Shown: piece by piece, positions 47,416 through 58,745 of the stretch
How positions within the stretch are numbered: the first letter of the stretch is position 1
Layout of the letters: each line of letters opens with the position of its first letter
From: Stomoxys calcitrans
Lineage: Eukaryota > Arthropoda > Insecta > Diptera > Muscidae
Assembly (NCBI RefSeq): GCF_963082655.1
Contig: NC_081553.1
Coordinates: forward strand, 61,184,311 to 61,248,310
Length of the DNA stretch: 64,000 nt
Direction of reading: 5' to 3'
Position numbers and translations under genes: made by a program
Notes under the pieces: generated by a model
What the model was told of the DNA's origin: nothing
Databases searched by the model: none
What the model saw: only the letters and a program-made list of their open reading frames with translations

Positions 47416-49183
47416 CAAGTAAAAGCGTTCTAAGTTCGGCCGGGCCGAATCTTATATACCCTCCACCATGGATCGCATTTGTCGAGTTCTTTTCCCGGCA
47501 TCTCTTCTTAGGCAAAAAAAGGATATAAGAAAAGAGTTGCTCTGCTATTAAAACGATATCAAGATATGGTCCGGTTCGGACCACAATTAAATTATATGTT
47601 GGAGACCTGTGTAAAATTTCTGCCAATTCGTATAAGAATTGCGTCCATTGGGGCCCACGAAGTAAAATAGAGAGAACGATTTATATGGGATCTGTATCGG
47701 GCTATAGAACGATTCAGACCATTATAAACACGTTTGTTGATGGTCATGAGAGGATCCGTCGTACAAAATTTCAGGCATATCGGATAATAATTGCGACCTC
47801 TAGGGGTCAAGAAGTCAAGATCCCAGATCGGTTTATATGGCAGCTATATCAGGTTATGAACCGATTTGAACCTTATTTGACACAGTTGTTGAAAGTAAAA
47901 ATAAAATACGTCATGCAAAATATCAGCCAAATCGGATAGGAATTGCGCCCTCTAAAAGCTTAAGAAGTCAAATCCCCAGATCTGCTTATATGACAGCTAT
48001 ATCAGGTTATCGACCGATTGCAACCATACTTGGCACAGTTGTTGGATATCATAACGAAATACTTCGTGCAAAAATTCATTCAAATCGGATAAGAATTGTG
48101 CCCTCTAGAGGCTCAAGAAGTCAAGACCCAAGATCGGTTTATATGGCAGCTATATCAGGTTATGAACCGATTTAAACCATACTTGGCACAGTTGTTGGGT
48201 ATCATAACAAAACACGTCGTGCGAAATTTCATTCCATTCGGATAAGAATTGCGCCCTCTAGAGGCTCAAGAAGTCAAGATCCAAGATCGGTTTATATGGC
48301 AGCTATATCAGGTTATTGACCGATTTGACTTAGGACAATAGTTGAATATCATAACGAAACACGTCGTGCGAAATTTCATTCCATTCGGATAAGAATTGCG
48401 CCCTCTAGAGGCTCAAGAAGTCAAGACCCAAGATCGGTTTATATGGGAGCTATATCAGGTTATGGGCCGATTTGAACCATACTTGGCACATTTGTTGGAT
48501 ATCATAACAAAACACGTCGTGCACAATTTCATTCTGATCGGATAAGAATTGTGCACGCTAGAGGCTCAAGAAGTCAAGACCCAAGATCGGTTTATATGGC
48601 AGCTATATCAGGTTATGGGCCGATTTGAACCATACTTGGCACAGTTGTTGGATATCGTAACAAAACACGTCGTGCAAAATTTCATTCCAATCGGATAAGA
48701 ATTGCGCACTCTAGAGGCTCAAGAAGTCAAAACCCCAGATCGGTGTATATGGCAGCTATATCAGGATATGGACCGATTTGAACCATACTTGGCACAGTTG
48801 TTGGATATAATAACAAAACACGTGGTGCAAAATTTCATCCCAATTGGATAAGAATTGCGCACTCTAGAGGCTCAAGAAGTCAAGACCCAAGATCGGTTTA
48901 TATGGCAGCTATATCAAAACATGGACCGATATAGCCCATTTACAATACCAACCGACCTACACTAATAAGAAGTATTTGTGCAAAATTTCAAGCGGCTAGC
49001 TTTACTCCTTCGGAAGTTAGCGTGCTTTCGACAGACGGACGGACGGACGGACATGGCTAGATCGACATAAAATTTCACGACGATCAAGAATATATATACT
49101 TTATGAGGTCTCAGACGAATATTTCGATTAGTTACAATCAGAATGACGAAATTAGTATACCCCCCATCTTATGGTGGAGGGTA
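47416..49183 (-). mobile_element. family B1 element, near-complete, minus orientation
   Basis: Both ends are present. On the minus strand it begins TTTTTATACCCTCCACC (49180s) and the GTCC microsatellite lies at about 49033-49051. It ends ATGGTGGAGGGTATATAAG, TTCGGCCCGGCCGAA, then CGCTTTTACTTGTTATA (47420s). Between them are about nine 153-bp modules with TATATGGCAGCTATATCAGG on the plus strand. It closely matches 61067-62415 and 8946-10697. A short family A Helitron-like copy abuts its 5' end at 49184. Confidence 0.87.
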
Positions 49184-49563
49184 TAAAAATCAATTTGTGT
49201 TTGTTTGTAGGTTTGTATGTTTGTGTGTTCCTTATAGACTCAGAAACGGCTGAACCGATTTTCTTGAAATTTTCACATATGGTGCATAATGACCCCGTGG
49301 TGAAAATAGGGTACTACATTTTTTGATTTCTTAAAGGGGGGGGCGGACCCTCCCCCTTACCCTAATTTTCAGAAACGCCAGATCTCGGAGATGGGTGGTG
49401 AGATTTAAGCGAAATTTTGACTGTTAGTCAAGCGTTATACTATTTTCGTAGCATGGTATTTCACTAAAAGTTCTCTTTAATTGTCGAAAATAAGTATTCC
49501 AAGGAAACTTTTGTTCCATATAAAGTAAAAGAAGGCGCAGCGGATCGGGCCCGGGTCAGCTAG
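49184..49563 (+). mobile_element. family A short Helitron-like copy with intact 3' end
   Basis: Begins TATAAAAATCAATTTGTGTT, then a GTTTG microsatellite, CAGAAACGGCTGAACCGATT, the C-rich leader (49335-49360) and CAGATCTCGGAGATGGG. It jumps from the leader directly to a 3' region (ATACTATTTTCGTAGCATGG) without any ~130-bp modules. The end is CGGATCGGGCCCGGGTCAGC then TAG: a GC palindrome (CGGGCCCG, 49546-49553) and CTAG at 49560-49563 followed by T. That is the known Helitron 3' terminus. It gives the 3' end missing from the long copies. Confidence 0.82.
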
Positions 49564-50579
49564 TAAATAAATAAAGTAAGGAGCAGAATAAGTGCTATTT
49601 ATAATTCGGTTCCTGGCAATACCAGTGTTGTCAAAAACATACTGGACCTTGCCTTAAATTAAAATACCTTCCAACATTTATGGTCCTTGAATATCTTTGA
49701 AACGACTCCTCTTGAAATATTAATAAAGCCCTTAAGGAGATGAGGATTTTTTTTCCTAGAATAAATTCATTCATCTTGGCCTCTGCTTAATTTTTGTCTT
49801 GTTAATTTCTTTCAAACAAACCGCACACATTTCTCCAAGCTTCTGAGTAAATCCTCATGCTGAGCTCTTTTCTTTCCTTTCTCTTGGTAGCCACACTCTG
49901 ATAAGTTAATCCATTTAAAAGAATAAGCTTGAATTTTGTAAAGGAAGAAAAAAAAAACAAGAAAACACGTAATGCAAAGAAGTGAAGGAGAGAAAAAAAA
50001 GTGATATTTACATTCCGCTAAATCAACAAAACATTTAAAAATGCACAAAAGCACAAAATTAAATACAAACGAAAGGCAGCTAAAGGAAGTTCTCAACTTC
50101 ATGAACACACTTACACACACACACATTCACGACATCTCTCCTGGAGTATTCTGAAGTATACTCCTTCATCCTTCCTTATGGTTACTGTATTGCAATTGCT
50201 CGCATCGAGTTTGTGTTGAAGATGGCATTGGAAATTGTATGGAATTTTAAATGAAGCATTAGCGATGAACGTAACGAATGCAGCAATCTTACCGGCAGTA
50301 CTCTGGAAACCTTGAAGGCAGAAGCCAAGTTGGCCAAAAGTAAACGAACGTGAAATGTCTTAAATATTTTTACACGCTTCTTTTGGCTTCATTTTCATTG
50401 CATTTAACTTAAGTGACTCTTTAATCCCGGTAAGCATCTTAGCGGAAACACTCAAGAGGGCACAACACAACACTGGTAAGCAGAGCATAAGGTATGAAGG
50501 ACAGGAAACAGGAGCGTGCAACGAATACGGAAAGAGTTTAGATCATGCTGAAAGATATACCATACCTGTCATAGTTATT
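49564..50579. other. no gene recognised
   Basis: AT-rich unique-looking DNA. The minus-strand frame 49812-50126 is rich in F, C and L from T-runs and has no domain. Confidence 0.45.
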
Positions 50580-51166
50580 CCTTCCTTATAGGCAAATGAA
50601 GGATAACGGATACGGAGTTATGAAAAGATTCGAATCATACTTGGATTGGATATTGGAGACCATATTAAACCAAATTGGATAAGAATTGCGCCCCCTAGAG
50701 GCTCCAGAAATAAAATCAGGAGATCGTTTTATAAGGGAGCTATATCAAGTTATAAGCCGATTCTGGCCATATTTGGCACAAATTTTAGGGGTCAAAGACA
50801 AAGTCACTGTGCAAAATTTCAGCTAAGTCGGATGAGAATTACGCCCTGTAGAAGCTCAAAAAATCGAGAGATTGGTATATATGGGAACTACGTTAGAGTT
50901 GGGAACGAGGCCACATAAAAGTCACTGATCAAAATTTAAGCCAAATCGGTTAAGAATTATGCCCTCTAGAGGCTTAAGAAGTAAAATCGTGAAATCGGTT
51001 TATATGGGAGCTATATAAGGTTATGGACCGATTCAAACCATATTTGATACGTATGTTGAAGGTCGTAGAAAAAACTGTTGTACAAAATTTCAGCCAAATC
51101 ACACATAAACTGGGCTCTCTAGGGGCTCAAGATGTGCATTCGGGAGGTCGGTTTTTATGGAAGCTA

Positions 51167-51387
51167 TTGGGTTGCCCAAAAAGTAATTGTCGGTAATGAA
51201 AAATTTTTTCACAGCTTGTGACTCTGTAATTGCTTTCTTTCTTCTGTCAGTTATCAGCTGTTACTATTAGCTTGCTTTAGAAAAAAAGTGTAAAAAAAGT
51301 ATATTTGATTAAAGTTCATTCTAAGTTTTATTAAAAATGCATTTACTTTCTTTTAAAAAATCCGCAATTACTTTTTGGGCAACCCAA
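51167..51387 (-). mobile_element. family M MITE, copy 7, internally deleted
   Basis: 221 bp. TA at 51165-51166 and 51388-51389. About 16 bp are lost just inside the left end: AAGTAATTGTCGGTAATG replaces the longer arm. Confidence 0.88.
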
Positions 51388-51392
51388 TACTA

Positions 51393-51461
51393 TTGGGCTG
51401 TGAAAAAATTTGTCAACGCCGACTATATGAAAAATCCGCAATTACATTTTGGGCAACCCAA
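51393..51461 (+). mobile_element. family M MITE, copy 8, 69-bp deletion derivative
   Basis: TA at 51391-51392 and 51462-51463. The left end keeps only TTGGGC and then joins TGTGAAAAAATTTGTCAACG of the far half, running to an intact right end. It lies one base away from copy 7 and in the opposite orientation. Confidence 0.85.
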
Positions 51462-52311
51462 TATGTCATGTTTTTCGACCGATTCAAGCCATACTTGCCA
51501 TCTTTGTTGAAAGTTATGGAAAAATTCACCAAATCAAAAAGGATTACGCTCTCTAGCACGTCAATAACGATAATCGGCAGATCGGTTTGCATATATGGGA
51601 GTTACATCAGGTTTTGGATCGATTCGCACCATATTTGGGAGATCATACTTGGCTCAAATGTCCAAGGGCCGATACAACTCTCAGTATCGAATGTTAGTGC
51701 ATTAACTATTAAATGTCATAGAAAACTTCATAGAACAAAATTGTAGCCAAATCGGATACAAATTGTGCTCTCTATAGACTCAAGAAATATAATCGGGAGA
51801 TTGGTTTATATGGGGGCCATATCAAAACATTGACCCATATAACCCATTTACAATCCCAATTGACCTTTACTTATAGAAAGTATTTGAGCAAAATCTTTAC
51901 TCCTTCGAAAGTTTGCTTTTCACAGACGTACGGACATGGCTAGATCGACCTAAAATGCCATGGTGAGCAAGAATGTGGGTTCTTAGATCAACATTTCGAT
52001 GTGTTGCTAAAAAGAATGACAATGTTAGTATATCCCCACCCTATGGTGGATGATATAAAAACTATGGACGTCCATCATCATTAATGGTCTGGCTGTAGTG
52101 GCATGTTGTAACACTTCTAAGAGGTAAGAATTGGCTACGTGGAAAGGCTAAAAGTGTGTGAAAGGTCTGCCTCGTTACGAGAAAGACAACGATTTTTTAA
52201 TTTTCGATTTCGAAATTCGAAAAGCTGGAGTAATCCAGTGATTTTGGATAGGAAACTAGACTGAGAGTGCCATATTCAGGAGCGTACACACGGACAACAT
52301 GCCAATGGAAG

Positions 52312-52372
52312 ACGTTTTTATACCCACCGCAACAGGATGGGGATATGCTAATCTAGTCATCTCGTTCTCCCT
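52312..52372 (+). mobile_element. family B 5' end fragment
   Basis: TTTTTATACCCACCGCAACAG, GGGGATATGCTAATCTAGTC; breaks off after ~60 bp. The stretch 52076-52311 holds nothing recognisable. Confidence 0.65.
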
Positions 52373-52452
52373 ATATAAACACTTAATGGTTAGTTATGAC
52401 TTTGGACCACCCACCACCTCGCATATATATTTACGTAAATATGCCATTTACC

Positions 52453-52572
52453 CGGTGAAGACCACTATGGCGCGGAGGTTAGCATGTCCGCCTATGCTAG
52501 GTGCAAATCCCGCGCGTGAACATCAGAAAATTTTTAAGCGGTGCTTATCCCCTTACTAATGCTGCTAAAAAT
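52453..52572 (+). mobile_element. family S SINE, copy 6, head
   Basis: ACTATGGCGCGGAGGTTAGC (A box region), a shortened middle and CCGCGCGTGAACATCAG, then AAGCGGTGCTTATCCCC and ACTAATGCTGC. The matching tail is at 52735-52830, after ~160 bp of unrelated AT-rich DNA. Confidence 0.72.
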
Positions 52573-52734
52573 TTTAAATTTCAGTTTCACGTTGAATTTG
52601 GGACAGTCATAAACCTAACTTACAGTCAATATATATCCTTCATGCTTTGGAATAAGAGTGATCAATATGAGCTAAATTTTGTTATACGAAACATAAAAAA
52701 ATTTTAAATTTTGCCTTTTTTTCCATTTTCGCCC

Positions 52735-52830
52735 ATAGTGCGCCGTTCAGAAGCGGCATAAAAAAGGAGGCCCCTCCTCAGTGGGTTTAAAATTTAATCC
52801 TTTATGGAATGTTCATGGGAAATTTAGTAG
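52735..52830 (+). mobile_element. family S SINE, copy 6, tail
   Basis: AGTGCGCCGTTCAGAAGCGG, AAAAAAGGAGGCCCCTC and GGAATGTTCATGGG in the order of the complete SINE copies. Confidence 0.7.
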
Positions 52831-53089
52831 TTATTAATGGCCGAATGATCTTCCATCGTAACATTGGACTATATGACAGTTGTATCCAAATATGGTTCTC
52901 CCTAGACTTTATTTGCCTAGGATGTCGAGGGGCCTAACACGACTCACTATGCTGAAAAATTGTCTGTACAAAGTTTCAGCTCAATGTAGCTACTATTTTA
53001 GATGAATGTAGCGTGTGCCAATAGACAGGTGGACCAACGGTTGAACATAAGTTGATCATATGAGAAATTTAAGGAAGATCAAAACAACA

Positions 53090-54100
53090 TCTAATCTAGT
53101 CCGTCTATCAAAATTACGTTAGCGGTCGATCGGTGTAGAGCTAACTGCTTGAAATAGATACGGCCTACATCAATAGTAGGTTGTTCGGTATTGCAAATGG
53201 GCAATATCGGTTCAGATTTGGATATAGCTCCCATATAAACCGATCTCCCGATTTGAATTCTTGAACCCCTATAAGGACCAATTTTTGTCAGATTTGCCAA
53301 TAACCATGCTAAGTACAGTTACAATCGGTCTATAACCTCGTGTAGCTCCCATATAAACCGATCTCCCGATTTGACTTCTTGAGCCCTTATAAGCCGAAAA
53401 TGTTGTCCGATTTGGCTTTAATTTTACACATAAGTGTTCTCTTGTGACTTCTAACAACTGCGTCAAATACGGTTCCAATCGTTCAATAATCTGATATAGC
53501 TACCATATAAACCGATCTCCCGATTTGGATTCTTGAGCCATTGGAAGCCTGATATACAATAGCTCCCATATAAACCGATTTCCCGATTCGACTTCTTGAG
53601 CCCTTACAAGCCGCAATTGATGTCCAATAAGCCTGAAATTTTGTTTGCGGTGTTCTGTTATGACTTCCAAAAAATTTGTCAAGTACGGCCGATATCGGTG
53701 AAGAATCTAATATAGCTTCCATATAAACCCATGTCCCGATTTGATTTCTTGAGCTCTTGGAAGCCACAATTTTCATCCGATTTGGCTGAAAATTTTCACA
53801 TAGAGTTCTGTTATGACTTTCAGCAACTGTGCTAAGAACGGTCTGAATCGGTCAAGAACCTGATATAGCTTCCATATAAATCGATCTCTCGATTTGACTT
53901 CTTGAGCACCTGGAAACCAAAATTTTTGTCCGATTTGGCTGAAATCTTGCACATAGTGTTCTATTATGATTCTCAACAACTGTGCCAAGTACGGTCTATA
54001 ACCAGAATTAGCTCCCATATTTTAACAGAATCCAAGGTTCCATCCATCCATGGTTCCCAAGATTCGGTCCTACCGAACTTTTTAATCTTTTACTTGGTTT
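53090..54100 (+). mobile_element. family B1-like element, 'CTCCC' sub-branch
   Basis: Modules with GATATAGCTCCCATATAAAC or GATATAGCTTCCATATAAA at about 53220, 53340, 53495, 53560, 53710 and 53863. The 3' end reads TTCCCAAGATTCGGTCCTAC, CGAACTTTTTAATCTTTTAC and TTGG, a decayed hairpin. The 5' end is not clear. 52831-53089 holds diverged B-like sequence. Confidence 0.75.
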
Positions 54101-54798
54101 TAATATAAACCAGAAAAACTATGCGTATACCCATGCACATCTTCATTCGTTGTCAATCTATCTCAACAACGACTGAAATGAAGAGCATTAGAATGCGTGT
54201 GACATGCCATCAATGCTATTTTAGTGGGCCGGGTCATAAGGAGTAAGGGAAAATGAAAATCCAGACGAATTGGCCGTATTTACCAGATGACTGACGTCAG
54301 TGTACTTGGTGAATTCGAAACTTTTCGGGGCGACACAGTCCTTGTTAAAGGGGGTGAGTGACGAAAGCGCTTATAGCCCAGTGGCACAGTCAAACGGTGG
54401 TTAGGTCGACGAAATCTTATGGGAGAATCGGATTGTGAGAAGATGAGGCTATTACTGAGAGGAAGCAATTAGAAGATAGGTATGGCTATCATAACGGGTC
54501 AAATAGGGCTCCGGGCGCTCTTGTGCAGAACAGATAAAAATACCCGGCATCCGCAGCTAACACACTCCGTTACTTACGATCGGCACGATGCCGTTTAAGA
54601 ATTTCGGATATACTTTTCGAGTCAATAGCACACAACTGGCTTACTGGCTTAGGTGTATGTCCATAGTGTCATGAGCGGATTAGAATTCGCACTCTATTTC
54701 CAACCTAACTTACTTAACCGCTTCCTGATTTGGATCCCATGTAAAACAATTTTTCTTTTTTTTTCTTAGCACCTGCCAAAAAAATTCTTTTATAAAAT
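54101..54798. other. no gene recognised
   Basis: Mixed-composition DNA without a recognisable domain or repeat. The small minus frame 54280-54468 is not supported. Confidence 0.4.
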
Positions 54799-56597
54799 TC
54801 TTATATATAAAAATCAATTTGTGTTTGTTTGTTTTTTTGTTTGTTTGTTTGTGTGTTCCTTATAGACTCAGAAATGGCTGAACCGTTTTTCTTGAAATTT
54901 TCACAATGTATAATGATCCCGTGGTGAAAATAGGGTACTACGTTTTTTGATATCTGAAGGGAGGCGGATCCTCCCCCTTACCCTAATTTTCAGAAACACC
55001 AGATCTCGGAGATGGGTGGTACGATTTAAGCGGAATTTTGTGTGATCTCACATAGCACGCTAAAAGTAAAAATTTGATATCTAAATTTCGGATGGGGTTC
55101 CTAGGGGGGCTGCCCCACCCTAAAACCTACCAAACATATATTTAGAGCAATTACGACAATATGGGACTCAAATGAAAGGTATGTAGGATAAGAAAACGTA
55201 TCTGATATCCAATTGTCGCACCAAGTGCTAGGGTGACCACCCCAACCCCCAACACACCCCTAAATCGGACATATTCACCGACCATGTCAATATGGGACTC
55301 AAATGAAAGGTATTTGCGAGTAGAATACAAATCTGATATCCAAATGTGGGACAACGTTTCTGGGGGTCCACCCCTTCCCCAAAACACCCCCCAAACAGGT
55401 CTTATTTACTGACCATGGGATTATGGGGCTTAAATAAAAGGTATTTGAGTGTAGAATTCCAATCTGATATGCATATATGGGACCAAGTGGTCGGGGGGGC
55501 CGCCTCCCCCCAAAAACAACCCCCAAAGCGGACAAATTTACGAAAGGCCTTTGGGAGTAAAGCACGAATCTGATATCAATATTCGGGAAAAGTGTCTAAG
55601 GGGCCACCCACCCCCACAAAACCACCCAAATAGGAAGTATTTGCTGACTATTGCAATATGAGGCTCAAATAAGAGGGTTTTTAGAGTAATCCGATAAATA
55701 TTTTTAATTCCAACTCACTGAGTGGCCGCCCATTCCCCAAAGCACCCCCAAGCCGGTCATGTTTGCCGACTATGGAAATATGGGGCTCAAATTAAAGGTA
55801 TGTGGGAGTAGACCACGTATCTGATATCAACATTAGGGACCAACTGTCTAGGGGACGTCCCACCATCATTATAACTCCCAAATAGGACGTATTTGCTCAC
55901 CAAGACAATTTGAGTTTTAAAGAGAGTGGAACGAAATATTTATAGTTTTTAGGGCCAATACCCCAAACCGGACATATATGCTGATTTTTGCAAAAAAGAG
56001 TCTAAATGAGATTAGAAAACGATTTTGATATAAAATTTTGAGGGCAATGGCAATATGGGGTTCAAATAAATGATATATAGATATATGAGAATAGAGCACG
56101 TTGCTGATATACTTTCCGGGCTTAGTGTTTGGGGGACCACCCCAATCCCCAAAACACCCCTAAATCGGCCATATATACCGACCATGTCAATGTGGAGCTT
56201 AAATGAAAGGTATTGGGGGTAGAGCGAGACTTATACCCACTTTCGGCACCGATTTTCTGGGGGTCAACCCCTTTTCCAAAATACCCCACAAGCAGCAATT
56301 TTTTTTTGTAACCATCGCAAAATGGGGCTCAAATAAAGGTATTTGGGAGTAGAATACGAATTTAATATCCAAATTTAGGACCATGTATTTAGGACATCAC
56401 CCATTCCCCAAAACACCCCTCAAAGGATAAAAATTTTTCGACCATGCCAATATGTGGCTCTAATGAATGGTATTTGAGATTAGAAAAGGAATTTTCATAA
56501 CCTATTTTGGGGTCATGTGTTTGGGAGACGCCTCATCGTGTAAACTCCCCATCAAATGCGCATATACTATTTTCGTAGCATGGTATTTCACTAAGAG
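54799..56597 (+). mobile_element. family A Helitron-like array with intact 5' end
   Basis: The 5' end is TCTTATATATAAAAATCAAT, then TTGTGTTTGTTTG repeats, CAGAAATGGCTGAACCG, the C-rich leader and CAGATCTCGGAGATGGG. The ~130-bp modules then run from ~55140 to ~56550. It closes with ACTATTTTCGTAGCATGGTA (56567-56590), shared with the short copy at 49440, and is then cut off by a B fragment. A TC start followed by an AT-rich stretch is the known Helitron 5' form. Together with 49184-49563 it defines both ends of the family. Confidence 0.8.
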
Positions 56598-56936
56598 GGC
56601 GCAATTCTTATCCGATTTAGCTGAATTAGCTCAATAGCTTGATACAGTTCCCATATAAACCTATCTCCCGAGTTTTCTTCTTGAGCCCCTACAAGGCGCA
56701 ATTCTTATCCGAAAGAACTGAAATATTACACAATGACTTCTACAATGTTCAACATTCTTTTATGGTCCGAATCGGACTATCACTTGATATAGCTTCAATA
56801 GTATAACAGTTCTTATTCAATATTCTTTGTTTGCCTAAAAAGAGATACTGTGCAAAGAACTCGACAAATGCGATCCGTGGTGTAGGGTATATAAGATTCG
56901 TCCGAGCCGAACTTAGCACGGTGTTACTTGATTTTT
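56598..56936 (+). mobile_element. family B1 3' fragment
   Basis: Two or so modules (AATTCTTATCCGATT, TTGATATAGCTTC), then GGTGTAGGGTATATAAGATT and CGTCCGAGCCGAACTTAGCA, a decayed 3' hairpin. Confidence 0.72.
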
Positions 56937-56983
56937 TTTTAAGTTTTCTCTTCAATTTTCTTAAAAATTTTATGCAACTTTTT

Positions 56984-58745
56984 TATACCCACCACCGAAG
57001 GAAGGAGATATGTTAATTTTGTCACTCTGTTTGCAACACATCGAAATATTCATTTTCGGCCTTCTAAAGTATATATATTCTTGATCAGCGTAAAAATCTA
57101 AGACGATCTGGCTATGTCCGTCTGCCAGTCCGTCCGTCTGTCTCTGTTGAAATCACGCTACAGGCTTTGAAAATGCGGATAATTATTGCAGATTCTTTTT
57201 TTTTTGTCCATAAGCAGGTTAAGTTCGAAGATGGGCTATATCGGATTATATCTTGATATAGCTCCCATATAGACCGATCCGCCGATTTCGTGTTTTAGGC
57301 CAATAAAAGCCACATTTATCATCCCATTTTGCTGAAATGTGGGACAGCGAGTTGCGTTAGGCAACTAAATATCCTTCTTTAATTTGGCCTCGATCGGTTC
57401 AGATTTGTATATAGCTGCCATATATACCGATCTCTCTTTGTAAGGTCTTGGGCCAATAGATGGCGCTTTTATTTTCCGATTTTGCCAAAATTTGGGACAG
57501 TGAGTTGTGTTAGGCCTCTCGACACCTTTCTGCAATTTGGCCTAGATCGGTCCAGATTTGGATATAGCTGTCACATAGACCGATCTCTCGATTTAAGGTC
57601 TTGGGCCAATAAATGGCGAATTCATTGTCCGATTTCGCCGAAATTTGGGACAGTGAGTTGAGTTAGGCCTCTCGACATCTTTCTGCAATTTGGCCTAGAT
57701 CGGTCCAGATTTTGATATAGCTGCCATATAGACCGATCTCTCGACTGAAGGCTCAAGGCCCTTAAAAGGCGCATTTATTGTCCGACTTCGCCAAAATTTC
57801 GGACAGGGAATTTTATTAGGCCCATCGACGTTCAATTTTAATTTGGCCCAGATAGGTCCAGATTTGGATATAGCTGGCATATATACCGATCTCTCGATTT
57901 AAGGTCTTGGACCCATAAAATGTGCATTTATTGTCCAATGTCGCCGAAATTTGGGACAGTGAATTGTGTCAGGCCCATCAACATTCATCTTAAATGTGAC
58001 CCAGATCGGTTCAGATTTGGATATAGCTGCCATATAAACCAATCTCTCAATTTAAGGTTTTGGGCCCCTAAAATGCGCATTTATTGTCCAATGTCGCCGA
58101 AATTTCGGACAGTGAGATGTGTTAGGCTCTTCGACATCTTTCTGCAATTTGGCCTAGATGGGTTTAGATTTGGATGTAGCTGTTGTATAGACCGAAAGCG
58201 CATTTATAATCCGATTTCGCTGAGATTAGTGACTTATGTAAGGCTTTTCGACATCCGTGTCGTATATGGTTTAGATTGGCCTATATTTTGATAAATGCCA
58301 GTATATTTTTCTAAAAAAATTTACAATGAATTGTTCTTATTAGACCACTCAGTGTACGTGCCGAATGTGGTCCAAATCGGACCATGTTCCGATATAGCTG
58401 CTGTATGGGCATACATTATGCATTTTTCACCGGACTACATATTGAGTTGCCTAAAAAGTAATTGCGGATTTTTCATATAGTCGGCGTTAACAAATTTTTT
58501 CACAGCTTGTGACTCTGTAATTGCATTCTTTCTTCTGTCAGTTATCAGCTGTTACTTTTAGCTTGCTTTAGAAAAAAAGTTTAAAAAAGAATATTTGATT
58601 AAAGTTCATTCTAAGTTTTATTAAAAATGCATTTACTTTCTTTTAAAAAATCCGCAATTACTTTTTGGGCAACCCAATATATACCCGAGGTGGTGGGTAT
58701 TCAAAGTTCGGCCCGGCCAAACTTAATGCCTTTTTACTTGTTTTT
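56984..58745 (+). mobile_element. family B2 element with both ends, split by a MITE
   Basis: The 5' end is TTTTTTATACCCACCACCG, followed by GTATATATTCTTGATCAGCG, a GTCC/GTCTG microsatellite (57117-57145) and about six modules with ATAGCTGCCATATAGACC. After the MITE (58442-58677) the 3' end reads ATATACCCGAGGTGGTGGGT, TTCGGCCCGGCCAAA and CCTTTTTACTTG. The inverted pair TACCCACCACC/GGTGGTGGGTA is diagnostic of B2. No coding. Confidence 0.87.
58442..58677 (-). mobile_element. family M MITE, copy 9, inside B2
   Basis: 236 bp, TA at 58440-58441 and 58678-58679. The left end has two changes (TTGAGTTGCCTAAAAAG). Confidence 0.88.

Larger units (their letters stand above)
50580..52075 (-). mobile_element. 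family B1-like remnant, minus orientation, split by MITEs
   Basis: Plus-strand landmarks are GGATAAGAATTGCGCCCCCT, GGGAGCTATATCAAG, GCTATATAAGGTTATGGACC and, at the far end, TATCCCCACCCTATGGTGGATGATATAAAAA, the reversed 5' end. Modules are more diverged than in 47416-49183. A family M pair interrupts it at 51167-51461. Confidence 0.75.

Noticed and set aside
47147..47626. 159-codon minus frame
   Set aside because: It reads across family B modules and the B1 3' hairpin (EPISMKFTSYIE-type strings come from repeat units), as do the frames at 10510-10875 and 60958-61311.
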